Origin: Vibrio sp. CB1-14
GTDB taxonomy: Bacteria > Pseudomonadota > Gammaproteobacteria > Enterobacterales > Vibrionaceae
DNA length: 64,000 nucleotides
Assembly (NCBI RefSeq): GCF_040412085.2
Contig: NZ_CP115921.1
Location: 434,001-498,000 of the forward strand
Reading direction: 5' to 3'
Position numbers and translations under genes: made by a program. Under the pieces are notes generated by a model that saw only the letters and a list, made by a program, of their open reading frames with translations, was not told the DNA's origin and did not search any database. This document shows positions 38,453-46,993 of the stretch, one piece after another (positions within the stretch are counted from its first letter, which is position 1; each line of letters opens with the position of its first letter).

Positions 38453-39430
38453 ATGGAAAACCTTCATCAAAACACAGATGAGACACTCAAGGCGCCTAAT
38501 TCGCTAAGCAAGTTGCAGAAAAAGACCAAGTGGCTCATCCATCACTTTAAAAAAGAATGGCAACTCTATTTGCTACTCGCTCCAACCGTTATTTGGTTTT
38601 TAGTGTTCCTCTATAAGCCCATGTACGGATTACAAATCGCCTTTAAAGACTACAGTGTGTTCCGTGGCATCACGGAGAGCCCTTGGGTAGGGTTTGAGCA
38701 CTTCGTTACGCTGTTTGAAAACGATCAATTTTTACGCGCAATTCGCAACACAGTCATGATAAGTGGCGCGAGCCTTATCTTTGGCTTCCCAGTGCCAATT
38801 ATCCTTGCTCTGATGTTCAATGAGATCCTCAATGCGAAGTTTAAACGCACCGCACAAACGATTGTGTATCTCCCACACTTTATCTCAGCCGTTATTATTG
38901 CCGGTATTGTGATCACCGCATTTTCACCCTCAACCGGTGTGGTGAATCTGTTCCTCAATGCCCTTGGCTATGACTCGGTGTACTTCCTCACAAAACCAGA
39001 GTGGTTCCGCACGATCTTCGTCGGCACCGGTATCTGGCAGGAAGCGGGCTTTAGCTCCATCGTATTCCTAGCGGCTATTGCTGGCGTTAACCCATCACTC
39101 TATGAATCTGCAGTCGTGGACGGCGCTTCGCGTTGGCAAATGATGTGGAAGATCACCCTACCTTGCATCCTACCGACGGTCATCATCATGTTGATCATTC
39201 GAATCGGTAACATCCTTGAGGTTGGCTTTGAGATGATCATCATGCTCTATCAGCCTGCCACTTACGAGACTGCAGACGTCATCAGCACCTTTATTTACCG
39301 TCAAGGTATTCAAGCTGCTCAATACGATCTCGCCGCTGCCGCCGGTCTTTTTAACGCTGTTATCGCCTTTATTTTGGTGATGTCCGCCAACAAGATCAGC
39401 CGTCGCGTCTCTTCAACATCGCTGTGGTAA
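38453..39430 (+). CDS. algM1: ABC permease, AlgM1-like
   Basis: A 325-residue inner-membrane permease of the LplB/AlgM1 type. Six core helices begin near residue 35 (WQLYLLLAPTVIWFLVFLYKPMYGLQIAF). The cytoplasmic coupling motif is AGVNPSLYESAVVDGASRWQMMWKITLPCILP (about 215-245), the EAA loop that contacts the ATPase. Length matches Sphingomonas AlgM1 (324). It starts 14 bp after the ATPase gene. An extra soluble N-terminal segment of 30 residues precedes the first helix. Confidence 0.9.
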   Translation: MENLHQNTDETLKAPNSLSKLQKKTKWLIHHFKKEWQLYLLLAPTVIWFLVFLYKPMYGLQIAFKDYSVFRGITESPWVGFEHFVTLFENDQFLRAIRNTVMISGASLIFGFPVPIILALMFNEILNAKFKRTAQTIVYLPHFISAVIIAGIVITAFSPSTGVVNLFLNALGYDSVYFLTKPEWFRTIFVGTGIWQEAGFSSIVFLAAIAGVNPSLYESAVVDGASRWQMMWKITLPCILPTVIIMLIIRIGNILEVGFEMIIMLYQPATYETADVISTFIYRQGIQAAQYDLAAAAGLFNAVIAFILVMSANKISRRVSSTSLW

Positions 39431-39441
39431 TGGAGTAAGTT

Positions 39442-40332
39442 ATGAGCCAAGCAATGAATATGAACTTGTACTCCCGAGGCGATAAGGCGTTTGTCTATCT
39501 GAATATGTTCCTCGTGGGTATCTTCACCATCAGTACGCTTTACCCTTTCATCTATGTGGCATCGATGTCTATCAGTGCTGGTGATGCCGTAACAGCAGGT
39601 CAGGTTGTGCTTACCCCTGTCGATATCACGTTCGCCGCGTACGAGAAGGTCATCACCGATCCTGCTTTTTGGATATCGTATAAAAATACCTTTATCTACA
39701 CCTTCGGCGGTACGCTTGTTAGTCTATTGATTATTGTTCCTGGTGCCTACGCGTTGTCTAGACCCCAGTTACTTGGTCGCAAATACTGGAACATCCTAGT
39801 TGCCTTCACCATGTGGTTTAACGCCGGCATGATTCCGTTCTTCTTAAACATGCGCGATCTGGGTCTACTCGATAGCTACTTCGGTATCATCATCGGTTTT
39901 GCCTGTAACGCGTTCAATATCATCCTATTACGTAACTTCTTTGAGGCCATCCCAACGTCATTTGAAGAAGCAGCTCGAATGGATGGCGCCAATGACTTCC
40001 AAGTACTTTGGAAGGTATTCATCCCACTAGCAAAACCTGCCCTCGCGACAGTGACGCTGTTTTGTATCGTCGCGCGCTGGAACGGCTTCTTCTGGGCCAT
40101 GGTATTGCTTCGCGATGAAAGCAAAGTGCCACTTCAGGTTTATCTGCGTCAGATCATCACCCAGCTTACCGATGACGATACGTTCGCCAGTACCTTGATT
40201 AACTCAGCTTACTCCTTCGAGACGGTGAGCGCGGCGATCATGATCTGCTCCATCATTCCAGTGCTTCTGATTTATCCATTTATTCAAAAGTACTTCAACA
40301 AGGGAATTATGTTGGGTGGGGTTAAAGAGTAA
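39442..40332 (+). CDS. algM2: ABC permease, AlgM2-like
   Basis: A 296-residue permease, LplC/AlgM2 type, partner of AlgM1. The EAA loop is AIPTSFEEAARMDGANDFQVLWKVFIPLAKPALA (about 172-205). It ends with the family-typical KYFNKGIMLGGVKE. Length matches Sphingomonas AlgM2 (293). Twelve bp separate it from algM1, with GGAGTAAGTT before ATG. Confidence 0.91.
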   Translation: MSQAMNMNLYSRGDKAFVYLNMFLVGIFTISTLYPFIYVASMSISAGDAVTAGQVVLTPVDITFAAYEKVITDPAFWISYKNTFIYTFGGTLVSLLIIVPGAYALSRPQLLGRKYWNILVAFTMWFNAGMIPFFLNMRDLGLLDSYFGIIIGFACNAFNIILLRNFFEAIPTSFEEAARMDGANDFQVLWKVFIPLAKPALATVTLFCIVARWNGFFWAMVLLRDESKVPLQVYLRQIITQLTDDDTFASTLINSAYSFETVSAAIMICSIIPVLLIYPFIQKYFNKGIMLGGVKE

Positions 40333-40379
40333 CCCCCTCTGCCTAATACAAAACACAATAACGAGAAAGGAAACAAAAG

Positions 40380-41930
40380 ATGAATGTAAAAATCACTGCG
40401 TTGTCTACCCTGATCGCTGCCACGCTTGCTGCCCCAGCATTTGCAGCGGAAGATGGTGCATACAAAGTGGCGGATAAACCAATTAAACTCGACATCCACC
40501 TACACCAAAAGAAGTTCGTCTATAACAACGACTGGCCTGTGGAGAAAGAAGCGGCGCGTCTAACTAACGTTCACCTAAACAACGTAGCCTCAATGGCAAC
40601 AACCAAGAGTGAAGAAGCATTCAACCTGCTGATCGCATCGGGTGACTTGCCTGATATCGTCGGCGGTTCAAGCATGAAGAACAACGTAAACACTTACGGC
40701 CCTGAAGGTGCGTTTGTTCCCCTTAACAAACTGATTGAAGAGCATGCGCCAAACATTAAAGCATTCTTTGACGCCAATCCTGATGTTTGGGCATCCATCA
40801 AAGCCTCCGATGGCAACGTGTATTACATCCCGTACCTACCTGATGGTAAATACGGTCGTGGCTACTTTGTTCGTTATGACTGGTTAGAGAAACTTGGCCT
40901 TGAACCACCGAAAAATGTCGACGAAATGTATGAGGTGCTTAAAGCATTCCGTGACAATGATCCAAACGGCAATGGCAAAAAAGATGAAGTCCCTTTCTTT
41001 GCTCGACACTGGCAAGAGATGGTTCGTCTAGTGACACTGTGGGATGGTCGTACGTCTGGCTCTGACGTGTTCCACGACTTTCATGTGATCGATGGTCAAA
41101 TCAAGCACGGCTATGCGCAAGAAAACTACAAAGTCGGTATTCAGAACCTCGCCAAATGGTACCAAGAAGGTTTGATTGATGCTGAAGTATTCACTCGGGG
41201 CAGTCGTTCTCGTGAGTACTTATTGTCAGCCGACCTAGGCGGTATGACACACGACTGGTTCGCCTCAACCTCTGGCTACAACGATTCGTTGGCGGACAAA
41301 GTAGAAGGCTTTCAATTCAAAGCATTCGCGCCACCAGCCTCCATCAGTGGTAAACGTGTAGAAGAGCATCGCCGCGCTAAAGTGAAGCCAGACGGCTGGG
41401 CTATCTCATACACTAACGAACATCCAATCGAGACCATTAAGTACTTCGATTTCTGGTTCACTCAAGAAGGCAAACGCCTAGCAAACTTCGGTATCCAAGG
41501 TGAGCACTATGAGCTAGTCGATGGCAAGCCAGTGTTTAAAAAAGAGATCCTAGAAGCGGATACACCGGTTAACGCACAAATGTGGGCGATTGGTGCTCAG
41601 GTTCAACGTGGTTTCCCAATGGATTATCAGAACGAAGTCCAATGGTCGAACAAATACGCGCTTGAAGGTATTGCTCTGTACGACCAAGGTGATTACTTGT
41701 TGGAACCATTCATGGGTGTCTCTCTAAATACGAAAGAGAAAGACATTTACGACAAGCACTGGGTCACCATTCGTGACTACATGGTTGAAATGCAACAAGC
41801 TTGGATCCTAGGCTCTCGTGATATAGAGAAAGACTGGCCGAATTACCAAAAGAGCATAGAGCGTATGGGCTATAAGAAAGTAGTAAGTGCGATGCAAGCT
41901 GCTTACGATAGAGCTTATAAAACTAACTAG
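40380..41930 (+). CDS. algQ: Alginate-binding periplasmic protein, AlgQ1/AlgQ2-like
   Basis: A 516-residue solute-binding protein. A signal peptide covers residues 1-22 (LAAPAFA). The mature protein resembles Sphingomonas AlgQ2 throughout: NDWPVEKEAARLTNVHLNNV, LLIASGDLPDIVGG, EGAFVPLNKLIEEHAPN, the calcium loop DPNGNGKKDEVPF (194-206; the Asp, Asn, Asn, Lys, Asp, Glu pattern of the AlgQ2 Ca site as I recall it), GGMTHDWFAST and the end YKKVVSAMQAAYDRAY. AlgQ proteins bind alginate chains and deliver them to AlgM1M2SS. In Vibrio the substrate is probably oligo-alginate in the periplasm. GAGAAAGGAAAC precedes ATG. Confidence 0.92.
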   Translation: MNVKITALSTLIAATLAAPAFAAEDGAYKVADKPIKLDIHLHQKKFVYNNDWPVEKEAARLTNVHLNNVASMATTKSEEAFNLLIASGDLPDIVGGSSMKNNVNTYGPEGAFVPLNKLIEEHAPNIKAFFDANPDVWASIKASDGNVYYIPYLPDGKYGRGYFVRYDWLEKLGLEPPKNVDEMYEVLKAFRDNDPNGNGKKDEVPFFARHWQEMVRLVTLWDGRTSGSDVFHDFHVIDGQIKHGYAQENYKVGIQNLAKWYQEGLIDAEVFTRGSRSREYLLSADLGGMTHDWFASTSGYNDSLADKVEGFQFKAFAPPASISGKRVEEHRRAKVKPDGWAISYTNEHPIETIKYFDFWFTQEGKRLANFGIQGEHYELVDGKPVFKKEILEADTPVNAQMWAIGAQVQRGFPMDYQNEVQWSNKYALEGIALYDQGDYLLEPFMGVSLNTKEKDIYDKHWVTIRDYMVEMQQAWILGSRDIEKDWPNYQKSIERMGYKKVVSAMQAAYDRAYKTN

Positions 41931-41954
41931 CTTTTAACCTAAAACCGACGCAAT

Positions 41955-41988
41955 GACCCGCTTCGAAGACGACAAGCGGGTCTTTTCA
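41955..41988 (+). terminator. Terminator of the alginate ABC operon
   Basis: A 9-bp perfect stem GACCCGCTT (41955-41963) with AAGCGGGTC (41974-41982), then TTTTCATTT. Confidence 0.85.
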
Positions 41989-42035
41989 TTTGAGTATAGT
42001 GGCCTGCACACATTAGTGAGGGAGACCTAATTTCA

Positions 42036-42671
42036 CTATTTTGTGCTAGAGGCAAACAGTGCGCCACCTGCAGACATAAAGAAGCCACCCATCACCTTGT
42101 TAAAGCGCTTGATGTTCTTTTTACTAGATAGCCAAGGGTTAACCTTGGCGCCAAGCCTTGCATACACCAACATGACTAAAGTATCGATTACAATCCACGT
42201 CAGAGCCAGCACGACAAACTGCGTAAGTTGAGGTGAATTCACATTAATGAAGTTAGGAAACAGTGCGGTAAAAAACAGCAAGTCTTTAGGATTACTGATA
42301 CCTACCATATAGGCTTTCTTGAGGATACCACGCTGAGTAAATGAGGCTTTCTCTTGCTTAGTATCAGTGCTAAATGCGGACTCTGTACCCGTGTCTCTCC
42401 AAGTCTGGTACCCGAGATAGACCAAATAAAGCGCCCCAAAGATTTTCAGCAACAAAAATACTTTCGATGATGCTGCCAATATAGCACCCAAACCGACAGC
42501 AGAGAGGACCATCAGTGTCAGAGAAGCAAACGTTCCACCAAACACCGTCGCTAGCGCACTCGATTTCCCGTATTTAACACCGTGGGCAATGCACAGCATC
42601 GCTGAGGGGCCGGGAGATGAGATCAAAACCGTAATGACCCCAACGTACGCCAACCATAAACTCCATTCCAT
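42036..42671 (-). CDS. LysE-family amino-acid exporter
   Basis: A 211-residue inner-membrane exporter of the LysE/RhtB superfamily with six hydrophobic segments. The N-terminal WLAYVGVITVLISSPGPSAMLCIAHGVKYG (about 5-35) carries the conserved PGP motif, and GISNPKDLLFFTALFPNFIN (about 120-140) the NPK motif. GGGAGGACTAAA before ATG 42671 supports this start; the open frame continues to 42722. Substrate is unknown (homoserine, threonine, lysine and others are exported by relatives). Single gene, apparently unrelated to the alginate block. Confidence 0.9.
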   Translation of the reverse strand: MEWSLWLAYVGVITVLISSPGPSAMLCIAHGVKYGKSSALATVFGGTFASLTLMVLSAVGLGAILAASSKVFLLLKIFGALYLVYLGYQTWRDTGTESAFSTDTKQEKASFTQRGILKKAYMVGISNPKDLLFFTALFPNFINVNSPQLTQFVVLALTWIVIDTLVMLVYARLGAKVNPWLSSKKNIKRFNKVMGGFFMSAGGALFASSTK

Positions 42672-42788
42672 TTTAGTCCTCCCTGTTTTATAAGTGTTGC
42701 GTTGTGCTATGCCATCTAGCACATACCTCCCACAACCTTACCGCTCTCCTCACGACAAGTCGAACAATAAATGTACACATCTCCCCTC

Positions 42789-44516
42789 TTAGCTGATCAC
42801 CATCGCGATATAGCCAAGAATCAATACGAGAACCGATGTCAATGCATAAGGGACGGGATAACCAATTGCAGGCATGTCACTTTGGGTGGCATCTTGCGCC
42901 CCTTTCATTGCTGGCGTGCTATTTCGACCACCAGCGCAAGCGCCGGCAAGAATTGCTGGGTTCATCTTGCGAATGTACAGCCCATATAACCAAGCCAGTA
43001 AAGGCGGAACAAGCGCAGCAGTGACACCGAGTAGCGCAATTTTAATCACGATAATGCCTTGGAAGGAGGCGAGGATTTTAGGACCTACGGTTGCAGCAAG
43101 CACCGCTACGAAAAGATTAAGTCCGATATCTTGCAAAAAGCTTCTCGCTCCTTCACTCATAGGACCGCCAAACGCAGGGTTTCGAGTTCGCAAGAACGAA
43201 AACACAATACCGGTAAGCATACAGCCAGCCGAAGTCCCTAATGCAAATGGGATACCCGCAACCGTTACGCTCAAGTGGCCGAACACATAGCCCACCAGTA
43301 GAGCAGTGGCTAAATAGAACGTTTCGGTCACCGTACTTTCGACTATTGGCACGCTGTTAAGCTGAGATGCGGTCTGTTCAACACACCACTGCGAGCCTGC
43401 AATACGTACAACGTCTCCCACTTCAACGGTGGTTTGAGGCAGTAACGGCTGTTGATGACCCTGCCTAAATAGCGCTTTAAAATAGACACCGAAGCCAACC
43501 TCCGCATGCAACTGAGCGACAGTTTTACCTGCATGTTCTGACTTGCCAACATGGATATCAGCCACTTCAATATCAACATTGCGGGCTCGAGGCTCATCCA
43601 CTTCATTGCCAATATCTGCCTCACCTTCTTTGATAAGAGCACTGTACTCGCCACGAACACCGATAACATCGCCAAGTTGTAATATTGGGTTATCCGATGC
43701 ATCCAACACTTCATCACCGCGCACAACTTTTAGCACAACAGCATCGGAAAACCGTTTATAAAGATCCTGAACCGACTGCCCAACCAACTCTTCATGCGTT
43801 ACTTTGTAAGCACGGACATCGATGGGTAAAACACCAACATCGGAGAATCCAAAAGTGCTAGGGAGTTTTTCATTGTCATCACCGTTAGAGAACTCTTTCT
43901 CAGCATCTTTACCGGCTTTGATAGGATCAATACCAAACATAGAAGGTAAGTATTTGATCAACAGAATAATAAGAACAGTAGACAGCACATAACTGATAGC
44001 ATAACCCGCTGCGATGTTAGCGCTGACTTGGTCTGCACTCATACCGGCTGGCGGTACAAAAGCGCCAGAGGAGATCGCCGATTGAGCCACGCCCATAACC
44101 GCTGTAACAGTATAACTTCCCGAGATAATGCCTGCCGCATACCCAGGCTCTAACCCCAAGAGCTTGGCACCCACTACAACAATGGCGAAATTACTAAAGA
44201 CAACAATTAGCCCTATCACCACAAAATCTAAGCCACCTCTTGCCAGCCCCGAAAAGAACTGAGGACCGACTTTCATACCGATGGCATACATAAACATCAT
44301 TAAGAAAATATCGGAGACTAGCCCCGGCTCTTCAATCTTTAGTCCATATACAGAGAAAGAGGTCAGCGCCAATGCAACACCAACAATCAATGTACCTGCC
44401 GTCGTCCCCAGGCTCACGCCTTTAACAGTAATGCGTCCTAATGGGTAACCAATTGCGAGTGATAGAAATAGAAAAACAAAAGGGTTTTCAGATAAGTAAT
44501 TAAAAAGAAAAGACAT
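42789..44516 (-). CDS. AspT/YidE-type antiporter (aspartate:alanine exchanger family)
   Basis: A 575-residue membrane protein with two halves of about five helices each, separated by two RCK_C (TrkA_C-like) domains (about 205-285 and 295-375). FLSLAIGYPLGRITVKGVSLGTTAGTLIVG (about 16-45) and the second-half LQDIGLNLFVAVLAATVGPK and ACAGGRNSTPAMKGAQ are the family's motifs. AspT exchanges aspartate for alanine to make proton motive force; this copy stands next to gadB and so may exchange glutamate for GABA. It is transcribed after gadB, 81 bp away. Confidence 0.9.
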   Translation of the reverse strand: MSFLFNYLSENPFVFLFLSLAIGYPLGRITVKGVSLGTTAGTLIVGVALALTSFSVYGLKIEEPGLVSDIFLMMFMYAIGMKVGPQFFSGLARGGLDFVVIGLIVVFSNFAIVVVGAKLLGLEPGYAAGIISGSYTVTAVMGVAQSAISSGAFVPPAGMSADQVSANIAAGYAISYVLSTVLIILLIKYLPSMFGIDPIKAGKDAEKEFSNGDDNEKLPSTFGFSDVGVLPIDVRAYKVTHEELVGQSVQDLYKRFSDAVVLKVVRGDEVLDASDNPILQLGDVIGVRGEYSALIKEGEADIGNEVDEPRARNVDIEVADIHVGKSEHAGKTVAQLHAEVGFGVYFKALFRQGHQQPLLPQTTVEVGDVVRIAGSQWCVEQTASQLNSVPIVESTVTETFYLATALLVGYVFGHLSVTVAGIPFALGTSAGCMLTGIVFSFLRTRNPAFGGPMSEGARSFLQDIGLNLFVAVLAATVGPKILASFQGIIVIKIALLGVTAALVPPLLAWLYGLYIRKMNPAILAGACAGGRNSTPAMKGAQDATQSDMPAIGYPVPYALTSVLVLILGYIAMVIS

Positions 44517-44597
44517 GATCTCACCTGCTACATTGTGATTGAAGCAGCAGAGCGATATAAGGAATCGCCCTGCCGATTACCTAGAGCAGCCGTAACA

Positions 44598-45991
44598 TTA
44601 ACCGTGGTTAAAGTTACTCGACTCATCAGCATCGCTGCCGTTAACCATTGGATGTTTGCCAAAGAAATCAACGCAGTGTTGCAAGTCAGAGATCAATAAG
44701 TCCGCCATATCTCGACTAAAACCATGGCGCACAAGAATACGCATAATAACCAGATCTTCGCGATCAGCTGGCATGGCATACGCAGCGATCTGCCATCCAC
44801 GCGATCGGATCCGATCTGACAAGTCATAGAGGTTGAAACCTGGGTTTGCATCTTTCTTGATAGACCAACTTAACGCTGGAATACCACCATGACCATCGTA
44901 AATGATTTCAAACATGCCCATTTTTTCCACCTCTTTGGCAATGTAGCGCGCCGTTTCGTAACAAGCATCATGGATCTTTTATAGCCCTCTTTGCCCAGTC
45001 TCAAGAAGTTGTAGTACTGCGCAACGATTTGTCCGCCAGGACGAGAGAAGTTCAATGCAAATGTCGGCATGTTACCGCCCAGATAATTTACATTGAAGAT
45101 CAAATCCTCATGTAACGCATCCGCATCACGCCAAACTACCCAGCCCACACCCAATGGTGAAAGACCAAATTTATGGCCAGAAGCATTGATCGATTTAACA
45201 CGTGGTAGACGGAAATCCCACTCTAAATCCGGGTCACAGAAAGGGGCTAAAAACGCACCACTGGCGCCATCAACGTGAATAGGAATATCTAATCCGGTTT
45301 CTTCTTGTAGCTTATCTAACGCTTCATGCACCGCTTTGACGGGCTCATATTGGCATGTGAACGTCACGCCCAGCGTTGGTACTACACCAATAGTGTTTTC
45401 ATCACAACGTTTGATCACTTCTTCTGGCGTCATGATAAGACGATCACCTTCCATTGGGATCTCACGAAGCTCAATATCCCAATAGCGCGCAAATTTATGC
45501 CAACAAACCTGCACAGGACCACAAATAAGATTCGGTTTATCAGTTGGCTTGCCTTGTTTCTTCATTTTCTCGCGCCAAGCCCACTTCAATGCCATCCCAC
45601 CAAGCATTGCAGCCTCACTTGAACCCGTCGTTGAGCAGCCCATTGGGTTTTCTGCATCTGGCGCATGCCAAAGATCAGCTAACATATGGACACAGCGCGA
45701 TTCTATTTCGGCCGTCTGTGGGTATTCATCTTTATCAATCATGTTTTTATCGATGCATTCATCCATCAATTGATGAACCTCATCCTCGACCCATGTTTGA
45801 CAAAATGTCGCTAAGTTCTGACGTGAGTTACCGTCTAACATAAGTTCATCGTGAACAACTTGATAAGCATGTTCCGGGGCGTGCTCATTTTGAGGAATTC
45901 GATACTTAGGCATGACCACAGACAAGTCTTTCGAAGAGTAAACATCATCTAGCATTGAACCACGAACAGCTGACTTTTTATGAAGAGGCAT
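44598..45991 (-). pseudogene. gadB: Glutamate decarboxylase, frameshifted
   Basis: A PLP-dependent glutamate decarboxylase, about 464 residues when read through. It makes GABA from glutamate and consumes a proton. The PLP lysine is in [13 protein letters not shown], with HVDGASGAF upstream. The frame breaks at about 44975: the first frame runs [16 protein letters not shown] and stops near 44870, but adding one base restores [32 protein letters not shown], continuing to 44598. One base appears to be missing around 44974-44976. Next gene is the AspT-type antiporter, as expected for an acid-resistance pair. Confidence 0.88.
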
Positions 45992-46429
45992 AATCTATCC
46001 TTTTTCTTACTAATACTATTAAGTAGTTAAATTGGTTTAAAAGATGGAAGAACGTGCCTTAAAGCTAGTCCAGATTTTGTGGCAGTGCTAGTTTCATATT
46101 CGGTTGATAAGATTCATAATTGCGCCGCTTGTATCGTTAATATTCGCCACAATATAAAGTCATTCATCTTACCCATAATGATGTCTAGTTTGTTGCTATG
46201 ACTGCATCTACGACAAAAGTGTTGCCCCTTTCTCTACCTCCTCTTAAGAAACACATTCCCCCCTTTAAGGAGGGAATGTCTTACAAGGTGCTCAGTTTTT
46301 TATCAGTGACGAATATTCTCAGCGCGATATTCAAACGACGCCATCAGCTCAAATTCCAATTCGATCACAACTATCACTCAAGCTTCTTGCTAAAAAGGTA
46401 GAAAAATTTATAGTTTTATTAAGTGAACA
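45992..46429. other. Intergenic region upstream of gadB, with a GC-rich hairpin
   Basis: A 438-bp gap. It contains an imperfect 13-bp hairpin at 46253-46279 (arms ACATTCCCCCCTT and AAGGAGGGAATGT, one mismatch). The GGGGAGG-type arm recalls the hairpin after aceA. No gene is supported; the small reading frame at 46198-46401 has no ribosome site or recognisable sequence. Confidence 0.4.
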
Positions 46430-46699
46430 ATGAGAATCGACATGTCTTTACAGAAAAAGCAATCTAAAGTATCACTGAACATTAAGATTTCATCAGACTT
46501 AGATTTTCGTCTTAAACGAGCGAGAAAAGCAGCGCGTGAACAAGGATTGATGTTCAACGTTTCTAAAGAAGTTGAGAAGTTCCTTGAGAAGGAAGTAAAG
46601 AAGGTTGAGCGCCATCTATCAATCGATGAAGAGATTAAAGGTAATTTAGAAGATCTTGGAGTACTGAACATAGATAAGCTAATGAAGTCTATGGATTAA
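46430..46699 (+). CDS. Small basic hypothetical protein
   Basis: An 89-residue protein, not recognised. ATG 46442 (MSLQKKQSKVSLNIKISSDL) is an alternative start. The first half is basic and the pattern VSLNIKISSDLDFRLKRARKAAREQG resembles a strand-helix-helix (ribbon-helix-helix-like) DNA-binding unit; the second half has a charged helix (VSKEVEKFLEKEVKKVERHLSIDEEIKGNLEDL). The fold suggestion is a guess from pattern. It is convergent with the PL7 gene, between it and gadB. Confidence 0.6.
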   Translation: MRIDMSLQKKQSKVSLNIKISSDLDFRLKRARKAAREQGLMFNVSKEVEKFLEKEVKKVERHLSIDEEIKGNLEDLGVLNIDKLMKSMD

Positions 46700-46754
46700 C
46701 TATAAAATTGCCTTGTTATGAATTATCAAACTACAACTAAGCTTGGAGATGAAT

Positions 46755-46877
46755 ATGGGAACGATAGTTGGACTGTTAGTCTTAGCTGGGGTCGACATAC
46801 TCCTAAAGCGTAAAACAGGACTTCATCTACATCAGTGGATTGCCAAGAAATACCGTGATTCCCACAAAAACAAGTGA
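46755..46877 (+). CDS. 40-residue small membrane protein
   Basis: A short frame, MGTIVGLLVLAGVDILLKRK followed by a polar, His-rich tail TGLHLHQWIAKKYRDSHKNK. GGAG seven bases before ATG 46755 is a good ribosome site, better than many larger frames here. One hydrophobic helix (about 3-17) with a basic end suggests an inner-membrane microprotein with its tail in the cytoplasm. It begins 56 bp after the preceding small gene on the same strand. No family recognised. Confidence 0.5.
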   Translation: MGTIVGLLVLAGVDILLKRKTGLHLHQWIAKKYRDSHKNK

Positions 46878-46941
46878 ATCATTCTTATAGAAACCGCACA
46901 ATTTACCACTTCACCGGTGCTACTGAAAAAACACTTCTACT

Positions 46942-46972
46942 AAAAAAGCCAGCAGTAAAAACCGCTGGCTCA
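46942..46972 (-). terminator. Terminator of the PL7 gene
   Basis: The stem is GCCAGC (46948-46953) with GCTGGC (46964-46969); on the minus strand it is followed by six T. It lies 25 bp past the lyase stop codon. Confidence 0.85.
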
Positions 46973-46993
46973 AACACTAATTCACTTTAACGC

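Noticed and set aside
46198..46401. A 67-residue plus-strand reading frame upstream of the small basic protein
   Set aside because: No ribosome site, Pro/His-rich non-protein-like sequence, and it runs through the GC-rich hairpin.
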